From Thalassobaculum litoreum DSM 18839 (GTDB lineage: Bacteria > Pseudomonadota > Alphaproteobacteria > Thalassobaculales > Thalassobaculaceae), in NCBI RefSeq assembly GCF_900102465.1, contig NZ_FNBW01000003.1, positions 355,160-419,159 on the forward strand: a stretch of 64,000 nucleotides of DNA, read 5' to 3'. A program made the translations under genes and the position numbers. Shown one piece after another: positions 8,914 through 17,025 of this stretch. Under the pieces are notes generated by a model. It was not told the origin of the DNA. It saw only the letters and a list, made by a program, of their open reading frames with translations, and made no database searches. Numbering within the stretch: the stretch's first letter is position 1; every line of letters begins with the position of its first letter.

Positions 8914-9564
8914 ATGGCCAGTATTCTCGTTGTCGCCACCAGTAAGGGTGGAACCGGAAAGACAACCATCGGGGCCGCGCTGGCGTCTTACTGGCGTGAC
9001 CAGGGCAAGGCGGTGGCCATTCTGGACACCGATCCGAACGAAGCCATGGCCCGATGGGCGCGCAAGAGCGCGTCGGGCTTCAAGGGCATCTCCGTGGATG
9101 CCAACGCCAACGAGCACGAGATCATCGAGTCGGTCTACGCCCTGGCGGAGAAGGCCGATGTGGTGGTCGTCGATACCGCCGGGTTCGGCAACCAGGCGAT
9201 GGTCTATGCGGTCGGCGTCGCCGACATGGTGCTGATCCCGGTGATGCCGGACGAGGCCAGCCTGTTCGAGGCGGCGAAGATGAAGCAGGTGATCAGCTCC
9301 GCCAGCAAGCTGACCCGACGCGAGATTCCGTTCCATTCGGTGCTGAACCGGGTCAAGCGGATGACCACGGTGGTGCGGCACACCGAGCGCAACCTGGAGC
9401 AACTCGGCCTGAACCCGCTGAAGGCGCGGATCGGCGACCGGGTGATTTTCCAGGAGGCGTCCTATCACGGCGCCTCGCCGCTGAGCCTCGCCCCGAAGAA
9501 CCGGGCGACGCTGGAGATCCGCAACCTCGCCCGCGAGATCGAACCGGTCCTGTTCGCCGAATAA
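8914..9564 (+). CDS. Orphan ParA/MinD-family ATPase
   Basis: A 216-residue P-loop ATPase with the deviant Walker A motif SKGGTGKTT at residues 10-18, the signature-lysine type of the ParA/MinD/McdA group. Walker A' and B follow as VAILDTDPN and VVVVDTAGFGNQ. Proteins of this size without a DNA-binding N-terminus usually place plasmids, chemoreceptors or protein organelles over the nucleoid. An in-frame ATG at 8902 is an alternative start, but the usual start just before the first beta strand favours 8914. No parB-like gene or parS repeat is seen. It is convergent with the mitofilin-like operon across a shared hairpin terminator, so its cargo could be a product of the surrounding envelope genes, which is inference. 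Confidence 0.85.
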   Translation: MASILVVATSKGGTGKTTIGAALASYWRDQGKAVAILDTDPNEAMARWARKSASGFKGISVDANANEHEIIESVYALAEKADVVVVDTAGFGNQAMVYAVGVADMVLIPVMPDEASLFEAAKMKQVISSASKLTRREIPFHSVLNRVKRMTTVVRHTERNLEQLGLNPLKARIGDRVIFQEASYHGASPLSLAPKNRATLEIRNLAREIEPVLFAE

Positions 9565-9570
9565 AGCGAA

Positions 9571-9595
9571 AGGGGACCGGCAGTGCCGATCCCCT
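9571..9595. terminator. Bidirectional hairpin between convergent genes
   Basis: A near-perfect inverted repeat (AGGGGACCGGC / GCCGATCCCCT, one mismatch) starts seven bases after the stop of the ParA-like gene and lies 51 bases beyond the end of the oppositely directed gene at 9646. Position and symmetry suit a shared transcription terminator. There is no long T-tract. Confidence 0.6.
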
Positions 9596-9645
9596 AATCT
9601 GTGTCCGCGACGGTCTGCGGCGGCCCTCTTACTTCCGAGCGCCGG

Positions 9646-10881
9646 TTACTTCCGGGTGCTGGCCACCGTCTCAATCATGAACAGCTCCAGATCTTCGGTC
9701 GCCGTCTGCGCCTTCTGCTGGGTCTCGACCTGCTCGATCCAGTCCGCGGTCATCGCCTTCAGGGTCTCCGGCAGGGTCTGCAGCTCCAGGATGACCGCGT
9801 CGAAATCGCCGTCCTCGGCCGCGTCCTCCGCCCGCGCCATGATGGCGAGCGGCGAGGTTCCCTCCGGCGGGGTGGCGCCGTCGAGACGCCAGCGCAGGCG
9901 GGTGGTGGCCGCGGTCAGGTTGGCCATGGTCTCCGACACCCGCTTGGCCAGGTCGCCCTCGGACTCGACGGTCTGATAGGACGCGATCACGGCATGGGAA
10001 ATGTCCCCGAAGCCGGCCTGCAGCTCGCGGGTCGTCGGGACGCCGGCCGGGGCGAGCGGCTCCAGCGCATACACCGAGGCCACCGCGTCGTTCTCGCCGA
10101 CGATCGCGCGGAACAGGGCGAGCTCCTCCTCAAACGGATCGCCCGACCCGATCGCGTCGTTCAGGTCGGTGGCCGCGATCATGATCGACGGCACCTTCAC
10201 CGCCGCGATCGATGCCTGCATGGCATCCTGCTCGACGCCGAGCGCCTGGATGTTCGCCTCCAGACCGGCCACGGCGGTCAGCAGATCGGTTTGCTGCACC
10301 TTGATGGCATTGAGGTCTTCAGCGGTCACCGCCGGTTCCGCCGACCGGTCGTTGAGCACGGGGATCAGGATGGCGATGACGATGGCGGCGATGCTGAGAA
10401 TGATCGGCAGGCTGACCAGCCCGGAACCGCCGGACGCGCTCGGCTGCGGCGCCGGCACACGGGTATATCCGCCCCCGGATCCCGATCCGCCCGACCCCGA
10501 ACCACCGGAGCCGGACCCCGATCCGCCGGACGGCGTGGCGCCGGTGGTTGAAGAGGATGTGGTCGACGAAGCTGCGGTCGACGAGGCGGCCGCCGTTGTT
10601 GCCGGGGCGGCTGCTGCCGGGGGGGCCGCCGCCGGAGCCGCAGCAGTCGGCGATGCCGCCGGTGTAGCCGGAGCGGCTGCCGGTTTGCTCGCCGGTTCAG
10701 CCTTGGTCGCTGCCGCACTGGTGGCCGAGGCTGCGGCCTTCGCGCCCGGCGCCTTGGCGGCCGTGGAACGGGTGGCGGTCGATTTGCCGCGTGGTTTCGA
10801 CGGCGTCCGTGTCCCGGTCGATGCGGTCTTGCGCTTCGTCGTCTTGGCAGTGCTGCCGGTGTCCTCGTCGGTCACGGTCAT
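9646..10881 (-). CDS. Mitofilin (Mic60/COG4223)-like inner-membrane protein 1
   Basis: A 411-residue protein with a cytoplasmic low-complexity N-terminus (Lys/Thr/Ala-rich, then a Gly/Ser repeat near 115-137), one membrane segment near 155-177, a helical coiled-coil-like stretch near 185-235 and a C-terminal helical domain. The C-terminal domain carries AGVPTTREL at about 279-287 and a later GDFDAV...W pattern. These agree with the C-terminal domain of alphaproteobacterial mitofilin homologues, which shape inner-membrane invaginations. Start 10881 is chosen over 10914 because GGGG lies just upstream. It is the last gene of a leftward operon that also holds a second mitofilin-like protein. The family assignment rests on motif memory and needs a profile search. 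Confidence 0.72.
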   Translation of the reverse strand: MTVTDEDTGSTAKTTKRKTASTGTRTPSKPRGKSTATRSTAAKAPGAKAAASATSAAATKAEPASKPAAAPATPAASPTAAAPAAAPPAAAAPATTAAASSTAASSTTSSSTTGATPSGGSGSGSGGSGSGGSGSGGGYTRVPAPQPSASGGSGLVSLPIILSIAAIVIAILIPVLNDRSAEPAVTAEDLNAIKVQQTDLLTAVAGLEANIQALGVEQDAMQASIAAVKVPSIMIAATDLNDAIGSGDPFEEELALFRAIVGENDAVASVYALEPLAPAGVPTTRELQAGFGDISHAVIASYQTVESEGDLAKRVSETMANLTAATTRLRWRLDGATPPEGTSPLAIMARAEDAAEDGDFDAVILELQTLPETLKAMTADWIEQVETQQKAQTATEDLELFMIETVASTRK

Positions 10882-10981
10882 GTCCCCGTCTTGCGTGAGC
10901 CAGCCTTTGGGCAAAGCATACTACAGTGGATTTGAAATGTATCGGCCGCAGCGGCCCTGGCAGGTCGAAAGATGCCGAACA

Positions 10982-11596
10982 TCAATGTCCCGCCGGCCGT
11001 TGCACATAACGGTAATACTGCAGGATCATCAGGGCGAGCAGCGCGGTCCAAAAGTTGAAGGTGCACAGCGTGTAGGCCAGCAGCATGATCACGTACATGG
11101 CCAATGCCTGCATCAGGAGTATTTCGTACATCATGGCGAAGACGCCGATCAGAAACTCCTCGCCGCGCAGCATGACCAGCGTGGCGATCGCCGACGCCAA
11201 GAGGGCGGCGCTCACGGCCACCCCGTAGATCATCCACGACCCGGAGAGGTCCTGGCTGCTCAGCATGCTCCAGAGAGCGTCGTAGCGGTACAGGCCGGGA
11301 TTGGCGATGTCGGTGAGGAACCGGCGCCACGTCACGTCCCAGGCCCCGCCATCGGCGACGATCGCGTTGATGTCGAAGGAGGGGCGCTCGGGGCTGGCGG
11401 CGATCACGCCGATCCCCAGGAGAAGGCCGGTGGTCATCGCCAGCTTGGAGAGCAGCGGAATGCGGTGGAAGAAGACCAGGGGGCGGACATGCCAGATCAG
11501 GTTTGCCACCACGTAGCCGACCAGCGGCAGGGCCACCAGAACGATCCCTCCGACGAGCCGGGCACCGAGGGTCGATAATAGTTCCGCTGGTTCCAC
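10982..11596 (-). CDS. Multi-span membrane protein between the two mitofilin-like genes
   Basis: About 204 residues with four to five membrane segments (near 12-32, 43-60, 115-140 and a long C-terminal hydrophobic region 145-195). The reading frame is open upstream into the end of the preceding gene, so I place the start at the GTG at 11596, which leaves 19 nt after the upstream stop and gives a short polar N-terminus. I do not recognise the family. Position between two single-span mitofilin-like proteins on the same strand suggests that the three proteins work as one membrane complex. Confidence 0.68.
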   Translation of the reverse strand: MEPAELLSTLGARLVGGIVLVALPLVGYVVANLIWHVRPLVFFHRIPLLSKLAMTTGLLLGIGVIAASPERPSFDINAIVADGGAWDVTWRRFLTDIANPGLYRYDALWSMLSSQDLSGSWMIYGVAVSAALLASAIATLVMLRGEEFLIGVFAMMYEILLMQALAMYVIMLLAYTLCTFNFWTALLALMILQYYRYVQRPAGH

Positions 11597-11615
11597 CGGG
11601 GGCTCGAGGCCGGCC

Positions 11616-13151
11616 CTATTGGACCTTGCTCGCCCCCGGGTTGGCCGGCTGCACCGCCGAGCGGGCATAGACGACCGTCTCGAGCTGCCGCACCGCGCTG
11701 GTTGCCTCCAGCCGCTCGACCACGGCGTTCAGCCAGTCGGCCAGGGCGGCGGAGCGCAGCTCCGACTGCAGGGCCGCACCCTCGCGGATGACCAGTTCGA
11801 GATCGTCGCGGTCGAGAGCGTCGTCCATTGTGGCGATCGCCGACACCAGACCGCCGCCGCGGCGCGCTTCCGGCACGGTCGAGGAGCCGACAAGCATGTT
11901 GAACCAACTGCCGACCCGCTCCGACCAGGATTCCACCTTGGCGACGAGGGTCCCCATGTTGTTGAAGATCAGCCGCAGGTCCCGGCGCAGTTGGGGGATC
12001 GAGGCGATGCCGTCCTGGGCGCTCGCGGCCAGGGTGGTCAGCGAGTCCTGAATGCCGGGCGCCCCGTTCAGCACCCGCTGGGCGAAGGCCAGTTCCGGGG
12101 TGAAGGACTCCGCCCGGATGACCGCGTCGCGCAGCTGGATGACCGCCAGGATCGGCATGTTCTCGTTCTTGAAGGTCGCCACGGTCTGGGCGACCTGGTC
12201 GTTCAGGTCGAGCAGCCCGTTGAAGTCGGTGACCAGGGTGCCGAGGCGGCCCTCGATCTCCTCGAGCCGGCCGGTCAACTCGGCGCTCGCGGCGGCCTGG
12301 TCGTCGGTACGTCCTTCGGCGGCCGCCATGCGGTCGGTCAGCACGCCGAGATCGGCGCGGGTGGCGGCGACCTCCTCCTGAACGGCGGCGATCGCGCCCC
12401 GGACCTCGGCGGCGGAGTCTTCAAGCTCCGCGCGCAGGGTGTCGGTCACGCCGGTCATGTCGGTGTCCAGGTCGGCGATCTGCCCCGCCTGGGTATCGGT
12501 CGTCTGCGCCAGGGTACCGACCTGCGCGGACAGCGCGTCGAGCTTCTCGGCGAGGTCGTCGCGGAACATCAGCGCGCGGGCGTCGTCGCCGGACACGCCC
12601 TGGGTCGCGCCGACCCGCTCCAACGCCTCGTTCAGCCGCGCGATGCGCTGGTCGAGACCGGCATAGGTCACCTCCAGACGCTGGGTGTCGTAGCCGGACA
12701 GGATGTCGATGGTGTCGTCGTTCAGATACGGCTTGCCGTACTCGGTCAGCAGCGCATGGATCTCGCCACGGTAGCTCGGCGCACCGATGGCGGCGACGGC
12801 GGCGGCCAGGGCGATCAGCGCGAACAGGAACGTCAGGAAGGCGGCCGACCAGCTTCCGCGCCTCTTCGGGGCCGGGGAGGCGGAGCCGGACGTGCCCGAC
12901 CCCGATGGGCCCGACCCTGACGTGCCCGATCCCGAGGTCCCGCTGCGGGCGGACGCTGAGGCGGAGAGCGACGGGGAGGATCCGGTGTTCTGGTCAGTCT
13001 TCTGGGAGGACGGCGCATCTTTGCCGGTGGACGACGCGGTCGACGTCTCGCTCGACCCGGTGCCGTCGGCCGTCCGGCTGCCCGGGTACTGGTTCGCCAG
13101 CTTCGCGAGGTCTTCGGGGTCCACGTTGGGCAGCCGTGGTCGGTTCGCCAT
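11616..13151 (-). CDS. Mitofilin (Mic60/COG4223)-like inner-membrane protein 2
   Basis: A 511-residue protein of the same design as the gene at 9646: Ser/Gly-rich cytoplasmic N-terminus (Gly-Ser-Thr repeats near 68-95), one membrane segment near 100-125, a long coiled coil (about 150-330, with regular LxxLxxxxT/A heptads) and a C-terminal helical domain. The latter has the LRDAVI...F..EL pattern near its start and, toward its end, the (A)LDRDDLELV...W...VERLEA pattern seen in bacterial mitofilins. It is larger than its partner mainly because of the coiled coil. It follows a small helical protein by 57 nt and precedes the membrane protein by 19 nt, so the four genes form an operon. The function in membrane shaping is inferred from the family. 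Confidence 0.72.
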   Translation of the reverse strand: MANRPRLPNVDPEDLAKLANQYPGSRTADGTGSSETSTASSTGKDAPSSQKTDQNTGSSPSLSASASARSGTSGSGTSGSGPSGSGTSGSASPAPKRRGSWSAAFLTFLFALIALAAAVAAIGAPSYRGEIHALLTEYGKPYLNDDTIDILSGYDTQRLEVTYAGLDQRIARLNEALERVGATQGVSGDDARALMFRDDLAEKLDALSAQVGTLAQTTDTQAGQIADLDTDMTGVTDTLRAELEDSAAEVRGAIAAVQEEVAATRADLGVLTDRMAAAEGRTDDQAAASAELTGRLEEIEGRLGTLVTDFNGLLDLNDQVAQTVATFKNENMPILAVIQLRDAVIRAESFTPELAFAQRVLNGAPGIQDSLTTLAASAQDGIASIPQLRRDLRLIFNNMGTLVAKVESWSERVGSWFNMLVGSSTVPEARRGGGLVSAIATMDDALDRDDLELVIREGAALQSELRSAALADWLNAVVERLEATSAVRQLETVVYARSAVQPANPGASKVQ

Positions 13152-13208
13152 TCTCGTATCCTCGGGCTTGTATCCTCGGCGCGTGGGCTGTCCTCAGACC
13201 CGGCGTGC

Positions 13209-13655
13209 CTACGCGATCTGTTCCGGTATGGAGTTGAACCAGCGCCGCGACCGGATGAGCCATCCATGCCGCTTGGCGGTAATGCCTTCCTCCAGCATCA
13301 GCGACTTCACCCGGCGCTTCGCCTCCTCCTCGGAGACCCGCTGGCGGGACTTGGCCCGATACATCTCCACGGCCTGGCGGAAATCCTGGCGCGACAGCCT
13401 GCGCTGCCGGTTCCGGCTCGCCTGGACGTTGAGGAACTCGCGGGTTCCCTCGTCGGCTACCCGCTGAAGCACCAGCTTCTGATCGTTCACGGTCGCCAGC
13501 ATGGCGCCGTTCGCCTCGTCGAGGGACAGGTTGAAGCGCGTCATGCCGTCCTGAAGCAATCGGCGTTCCTCCTCGGCCCGGATGAAACCGCCGTTCATCC
13601 CCTCGATACGGACCATGTCGGCAAATCGCCGCCGTGACTCTGGATCTGACACCAT
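13209..13655 (-). CDS. Stand-alone copy of a repeated helical module (EEER...RWF)
   Basis: A 148-residue basic, helical protein. It matches the first 135 residues of the protein at 16027: both have EEERxLLxxGxTRFxLSLDxA, then VADE...FL, an xDFxxA helix, EAxRRV and a closing RWFxxIP. No known domain comes to mind. The ATG at 13655 is preferred to a TTG at 13679. It is the first gene of the operon with the two mitofilin-like proteins. No signal peptide or membrane segment is present, so it should be cytoplasmic and could bind the cytoplasmic tails of its partners, which is inference. Confidence 0.75.
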   Translation of the reverse strand: MVSDPESRRRFADMVRIEGMNGGFIRAEEERRLLQDGMTRFNLSLDEANGAMLATVNDQKLVLQRVADEGTREFLNVQASRNRQRRLSRQDFRQAVEMYRAKSRQRVSEEEAKRRVKSLMLEEGITAKRHGWLIRSRRWFNSIPEQIA

Positions 13656-13820
13656 CGACCTACGCTGCCTGTTCAGCAATTCCTTGAAATCCGGCGCATT
13701 TTATCAACGGTAATGGCCATTGGCGCAATCAGAATAAGATTCCGCCAGCGACTCTCCGGAACGGCCGCCGCTACGGGAAAACCCGAGCGTCGCCTCAGTT
13801 CCGGCGACCGCGCATGCCCC

Positions 13821-13850
13821 GGCGCCCAGGCCCTCATCGGCCGGGGCGCC
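13821..13850. terminator. Strong hairpin downstream of the 13864 gene
   Basis: GGCGCCC at 13821 pairs with GGGCGCC at the far end, and an inner GGCC/GGCC pair extends the stem. It starts 14 bases beyond the stop of the leftward gene at 13864 and ahead of the operon that begins at 13655. It probably separates the two transcripts, though a T-tract is lacking. Confidence 0.5.
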
Positions 13851-13863
13851 CGCCGGACCCCGA

Positions 13864-14277
13864 TTACAGCGGGTTCTCCAGAAGCGGGCCCTGCTGGGTG
13901 ACCAGCCAGTGGGCGCCGACACCGCCGACCACCGCACCGGCCAACGTGGCCATGCCACCGCCGCCCAGCATATCGACAACCAGTGCCACGCCGACCGAGC
14001 CGATCGCGATCGCGGCCAGGTCGTTGGTGGTCAGAACCACGGTCTTCGACCCGGTGCCGATCTGCAGCGCGGTCTCGCGGGCCGCTTCAACCATGTCGTT
14101 CATGCTCGATTGCATGCGCTCGACCATGGCGTTGAGATTTTCCACCTGCTCCGGTGTGAGGACCGAACCGCCGACCGCTTCGGTGGACGGCGCGGTCGTC
14201 GCCTGCTGCGCCGACGCCGCCGAGACCGATCCGATCAGGATTCCGGCTGAAACCAATAAGAAAGCGAACGCTTTCAT
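13864..14277 (-). CDS. Small exported glycine-rich membrane protein
   Basis: A 137-residue protein with a signal peptide (MKAFAFLL..., cut after ASAQ). A helical segment of about 50 residues with heptad-like spacing (LTPEQVENLNAMVERMQSS) follows, then two closely spaced hydrophobic stretches rich in Gly (near 90-125) that could pack as a glycine-zipper hairpin. The start at 14277 has GGGGG six to ten bases upstream. Its layout is shared by the proteins at 20869 and 21371. The gene is divergent from 14434. No function is known to me. Confidence 0.72.
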   Translation of the reverse strand: MKAFAFLLVSAGILIGSVSAASAQQATTAPSTEAVGGSVLTPEQVENLNAMVERMQSSMNDMVEAARETALQIGTGSKTVVLTTNDLAAIAIGSVGVALVVDMLGGGGMATLAGAVVGGVGAHWLVTQQGPLLENPL

Positions 14278-14433
14278 TTCGAGTACCCCCGTTTTTATAG
14301 CCGATACGTGACGTCGAGCTTTCGCGGTGCACATAATGCCCGACGGACCTTCCACCGTCATCCCGTTTATGGGCGCCGATCTTTTGATCTATCGTCACAC
14401 CATAGCAGAAATCAGTCCGATAGGTTGGATCTT

Positions 14434-15435
14434 ATGTATCGCATTTCTGCGACGCCTTTAATGCACACTCCGTGTCATTTCGTGTGCAGTCTCGGCCTCG
14501 CCGCGCTGTTGGCTTGCACGCTGTTTCTCGGGCCTTCCGCCCAGGCGTCAGCGGCCCGTGAGGTCTCGGCCGAGCGGGCGGAACGCTGGGTCCGGCGCGA
14601 TGCCGTGACACTGCGCCGCACGGCCGAAGCGCTCGTCGCCGCCCGCCTGGGCGAGCCGTACCGGCATGTCGCCGACCGGGTCCCGGAATACAGTGAATGG
14701 GTGTATGGCTGGCTCTCCAGCCTCGCGGTCAGCGCGCGGCTGGCCGGTGTCGGCGCCCAGTCGGTGGGCGCTCAGCTCTGGCGCGGCGAACCGGTCGACA
14801 CCGACGCGATCGTCGGCGACCTGGAGGCCTATGTGGGCGCGGCCTTCGAGGAGCAGGTGATCCGGCCGGAGACCACCGAGCATGAGCTTTTCGAAGCCTG
14901 GCAGCAGGCGGTGGATCAACTCGCCCGCGTCGACCGGGGGCTGGCGGCGGAACGCGCGGCCCGGGGCGCGCCGCAGGCTTACGCCCAGCCGTTTCTGGTC
15001 GACTGGTATCCGGGGGCGCCCGACCGGCTGACCCGGGGGGCCAAGACGGCGGTGCTGGACGGCACGATCGATCCGGCCCAGGCGGATCTGGTGCTCGGTC
15101 GGGCGGTGCGGCCGCTGTCGATCCGGCTGCTCAGCGCGGCGACCCGGCTGGTGATCGTTCCCGTGGTCATTCCCATGGTCGGCGGCGCCGCCGCCGTGAC
15201 GGCGGCCGACACGGGCGGCTTCCTGGGGGCCTCGCTGTTTTCGGGCGCGATCGCAGCCGGACTCTGGGGGGCGGACTATCTGATCAACTGGGTCGACAGC
15301 GCCTGGAACCGGCCCGTCTTCGAGGCCGAGCTGCGGGAGGTGATCGCCGAGCAGCGCGACCGCACGGTCCAGGAGGCCCAGGCCCGGATGGACGCCGCCC
15401 TGTGCCGGGTGGCGGCGGTGGCCCCCGCCTGCTGA
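14434..15435 (+). CDS. Exported hypothetical protein with glycine-rich C-terminal membrane hairpin
   Basis: A 333-residue protein with an N-terminal hydrophobic signal or anchor (near 15-38), a large helical, Arg/Glu-rich periplasmic part and, near residues 225-285, a hydrophobic Gly/Ala-rich stretch (VPVVIPMVGGAAAVTAAD and onward) like the glycine-rich hairpins of its small neighbours. A polar helical tail with two late Cys residues follows. I choose the ATG at 14434, which keeps both possible signal starts; 14461 is an alternative. I do not recognise the family. It is divergent from the 13864 gene and could share its promoter region. Confidence 0.65.
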   Translation: MYRISATPLMHTPCHFVCSLGLAALLACTLFLGPSAQASAAREVSAERAERWVRRDAVTLRRTAEALVAARLGEPYRHVADRVPEYSEWVYGWLSSLAVSARLAGVGAQSVGAQLWRGEPVDTDAIVGDLEAYVGAAFEEQVIRPETTEHELFEAWQQAVDQLARVDRGLAAERAARGAPQAYAQPFLVDWYPGAPDRLTRGAKTAVLDGTIDPAQADLVLGRAVRPLSIRLLSAATRLVIVPVVIPMVGGAAAVTAADTGGFLGASLFSGAIAAGLWGADYLINWVDSAWNRPVFEAELREVIAEQRDRTVQEAQARMDAALCRVAAVAPAC

Positions 15436-15545
15436 CGCCTCTGCTGATCCCGCGGCTGATCCCTCTGCGGACCGGCTTGCCTGATCCGGCTGGCGTTCGT
15501 TAGGATGGCGTTTCTCATCGAAGGCCCAGCGGTGGATCGGATCGC

Positions 15546-15971
15546 ATGGACGGACACTTTATTCTCGGCCCGGGCGGCGTTCTGGCGCGGCTTCTGTATC
15601 CGGCCTTCGTGGTGTTCGCCACGTACAACACCAGCGGCTATTCCTATTACCACTGGGTGGTCGACTACCCGGATCAGGACATCATCCTGAAGATCTGCTG
15701 CTTCGGTGTGCTGGGCTTCGCCTACTACAACATCACGGAAACCGGGGCGGTCGCCCTGCAGCGTACCGGCCTGCTGCTGGTCACGATCGCCGCCTCGGCC
15801 GGTGCCTGGTTCGCCATCGACAAGGATTGGGTGACGATCGACAGCCGCATCGACCTGATCAACGCCATGCAGTTCACCCTGGTGCTGATCATGGGCGCCG
15901 GGCTGTGCTACGCCCATATCCACTCTCGGATCGGCGGCGTGAAGATCGTCGAGGAAGGCCGCAACGTCTGA
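15546..15971 (+). CDS. Four-span membrane protein (DUF6524-like)
   Basis: A 141-residue protein with four predicted membrane segments and the conserved-looking stretch YNTSGYSYYHWV near residues 27-38, which resembles the N-terminal signature I associate with DUF6524, a small family of unknown function. It lies about 110 nt after the preceding gene in the same direction. No enzymatic motif is visible and the family link is from memory. Confidence 0.68.
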   Translation: MDGHFILGPGGVLARLLYPAFVVFATYNTSGYSYYHWVVDYPDQDIILKICCFGVLGFAYYNITETGAVALQRTGLLLVTIAASAGAWFAIDKDWVTIDSRIDLINAMQFTLVLIMGAGLCYAHIHSRIGGVKIVEEGRNV

Positions 15972-16026
15972 TCGGTGACGCCGTCGCGGCCCCGACCCGA
16001 GCGCCCGGCCTGACTCGATTCTTCGG

Positions 16027-16935
16027 TCAGATCTGGTCGGCGCCCGGATAATTTCCGGGAATCCGTGACGAATGGTGCATGCTGATCCGCGCGGGCGAGC
16101 CGGTCTGGCGCACCGCGAAGCTGTAGCGTGCCGGGGTGACCACCGGCGCACTGGTCACCGGATCCAGCCAGCTGAAGGTGTACAGCCCGCTCACCAGCGT
16201 CGCCCGGTCGGAGGTCAGCCGCTGCAGCTCCTGCTGGAAGCGCACGTTCAGCCCCTCATAGGACGCCAACCGGTCGAAATAGGTACGGATCTGTGCCGGG
16301 CCGACCAGCGGCCGCTCCTCCGCCGTCGCCAGCAGCAGGGCGTCGGGCGTGTACAGGGCGATGATCTGCTCGACGTTGCGCGCCTGCAGGGCGGCGGCCC
16401 AGTCCCGCAACACGCCGGTCCCGTCGCCGCTGGTCGAGGCCTGCATGGCGTCGGCGGCCGATCCGGACAGGCCGTCGGCGGCCATCGGCGGCGCCGGCAG
16501 CCAGGCCCTGGTGCTGGGTGCCGGGTCGGGAATGCCGTCGAACCAACGCGTGTCGCGCCAGATCCAGCCCGAGCGTGCCGGCGTCCAGCCCGACCGGTTG
16601 ACCAGTTGGCGCACCCGGCGCGCCGCCTCGTTCGGTGTCACCACGTTGCCGGCCCGCGCGGTGAAGAAGTCGGACGCAGCCTTGAAATCCGACCGGGCGA
16701 TGCGCCCGGCCTCCCTCACCCGGCCGGCCAGGAAGGCGGCCGTCTCGTCGGCCACCTCGCTTTCCAGGATCAGGTCGGACTGCCGCGCGCCGACCAGCAG
16801 GGCCGACATGGCGTCGTCCAGGGACAGCCCGAAACGGGTGGTGCCCATGTGCAGCAGCGCGCGCTCCTCTTCCAGCGCAATGAAGCGCCGGCCACTGCGA
16901 AAGCTGCCGATATAGTCGAGGAATTGCTGCATCAC
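16027..16935 (-). CDS. EEER...RWF module fused to an NTF2/SnoaL-like domain
   Basis: A 302-residue protein with two parts. Residues 1-135 repeat the module found alone at 13209 (EEERALL, TRFGLSLDDA, VADE, RWFDGIP). A Pro/Ala linker follows, and residues about 170-295 form an NTF2/SnoaL-type fold: WAAALQARNVEQIIALYTPDALLL, then a central strand region and WLDPVTSAPVVTPARYSFA. Domains of this type bind small ligands or mediate oligomerisation. The gene lies 90 nt downstream of the fused ABC transporter and is probably its operon partner. The fusion links the transporter operon with the mitofilin-like operon through the shared module. Confidence 0.78.
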   Translation of the reverse strand: MMQQFLDYIGSFRSGRRFIALEEERALLHMGTTRFGLSLDDAMSALLVGARQSDLILESEVADETAAFLAGRVREAGRIARSDFKAASDFFTARAGNVVTPNEAARRVRQLVNRSGWTPARSGWIWRDTRWFDGIPDPAPSTRAWLPAPPMAADGLSGSAADAMQASTSGDGTGVLRDWAAALQARNVEQIIALYTPDALLLATAEERPLVGPAQIRTYFDRLASYEGLNVRFQQELQRLTSDRATLVSGLYTFSWLDPVTSAPVVTPARYSFAVRQTGSPARISMHHSSRIPGNYPGADQI

Positions 16936-17025
16936 CCCGGATCCCGTGCCGCGTCGAGCCGCATTAGGGCGTGGGTGGGCGTGAAAATCCAGCAGAGCTT
17001 CGCCATTGTTTCCCCCGGCATCCCG

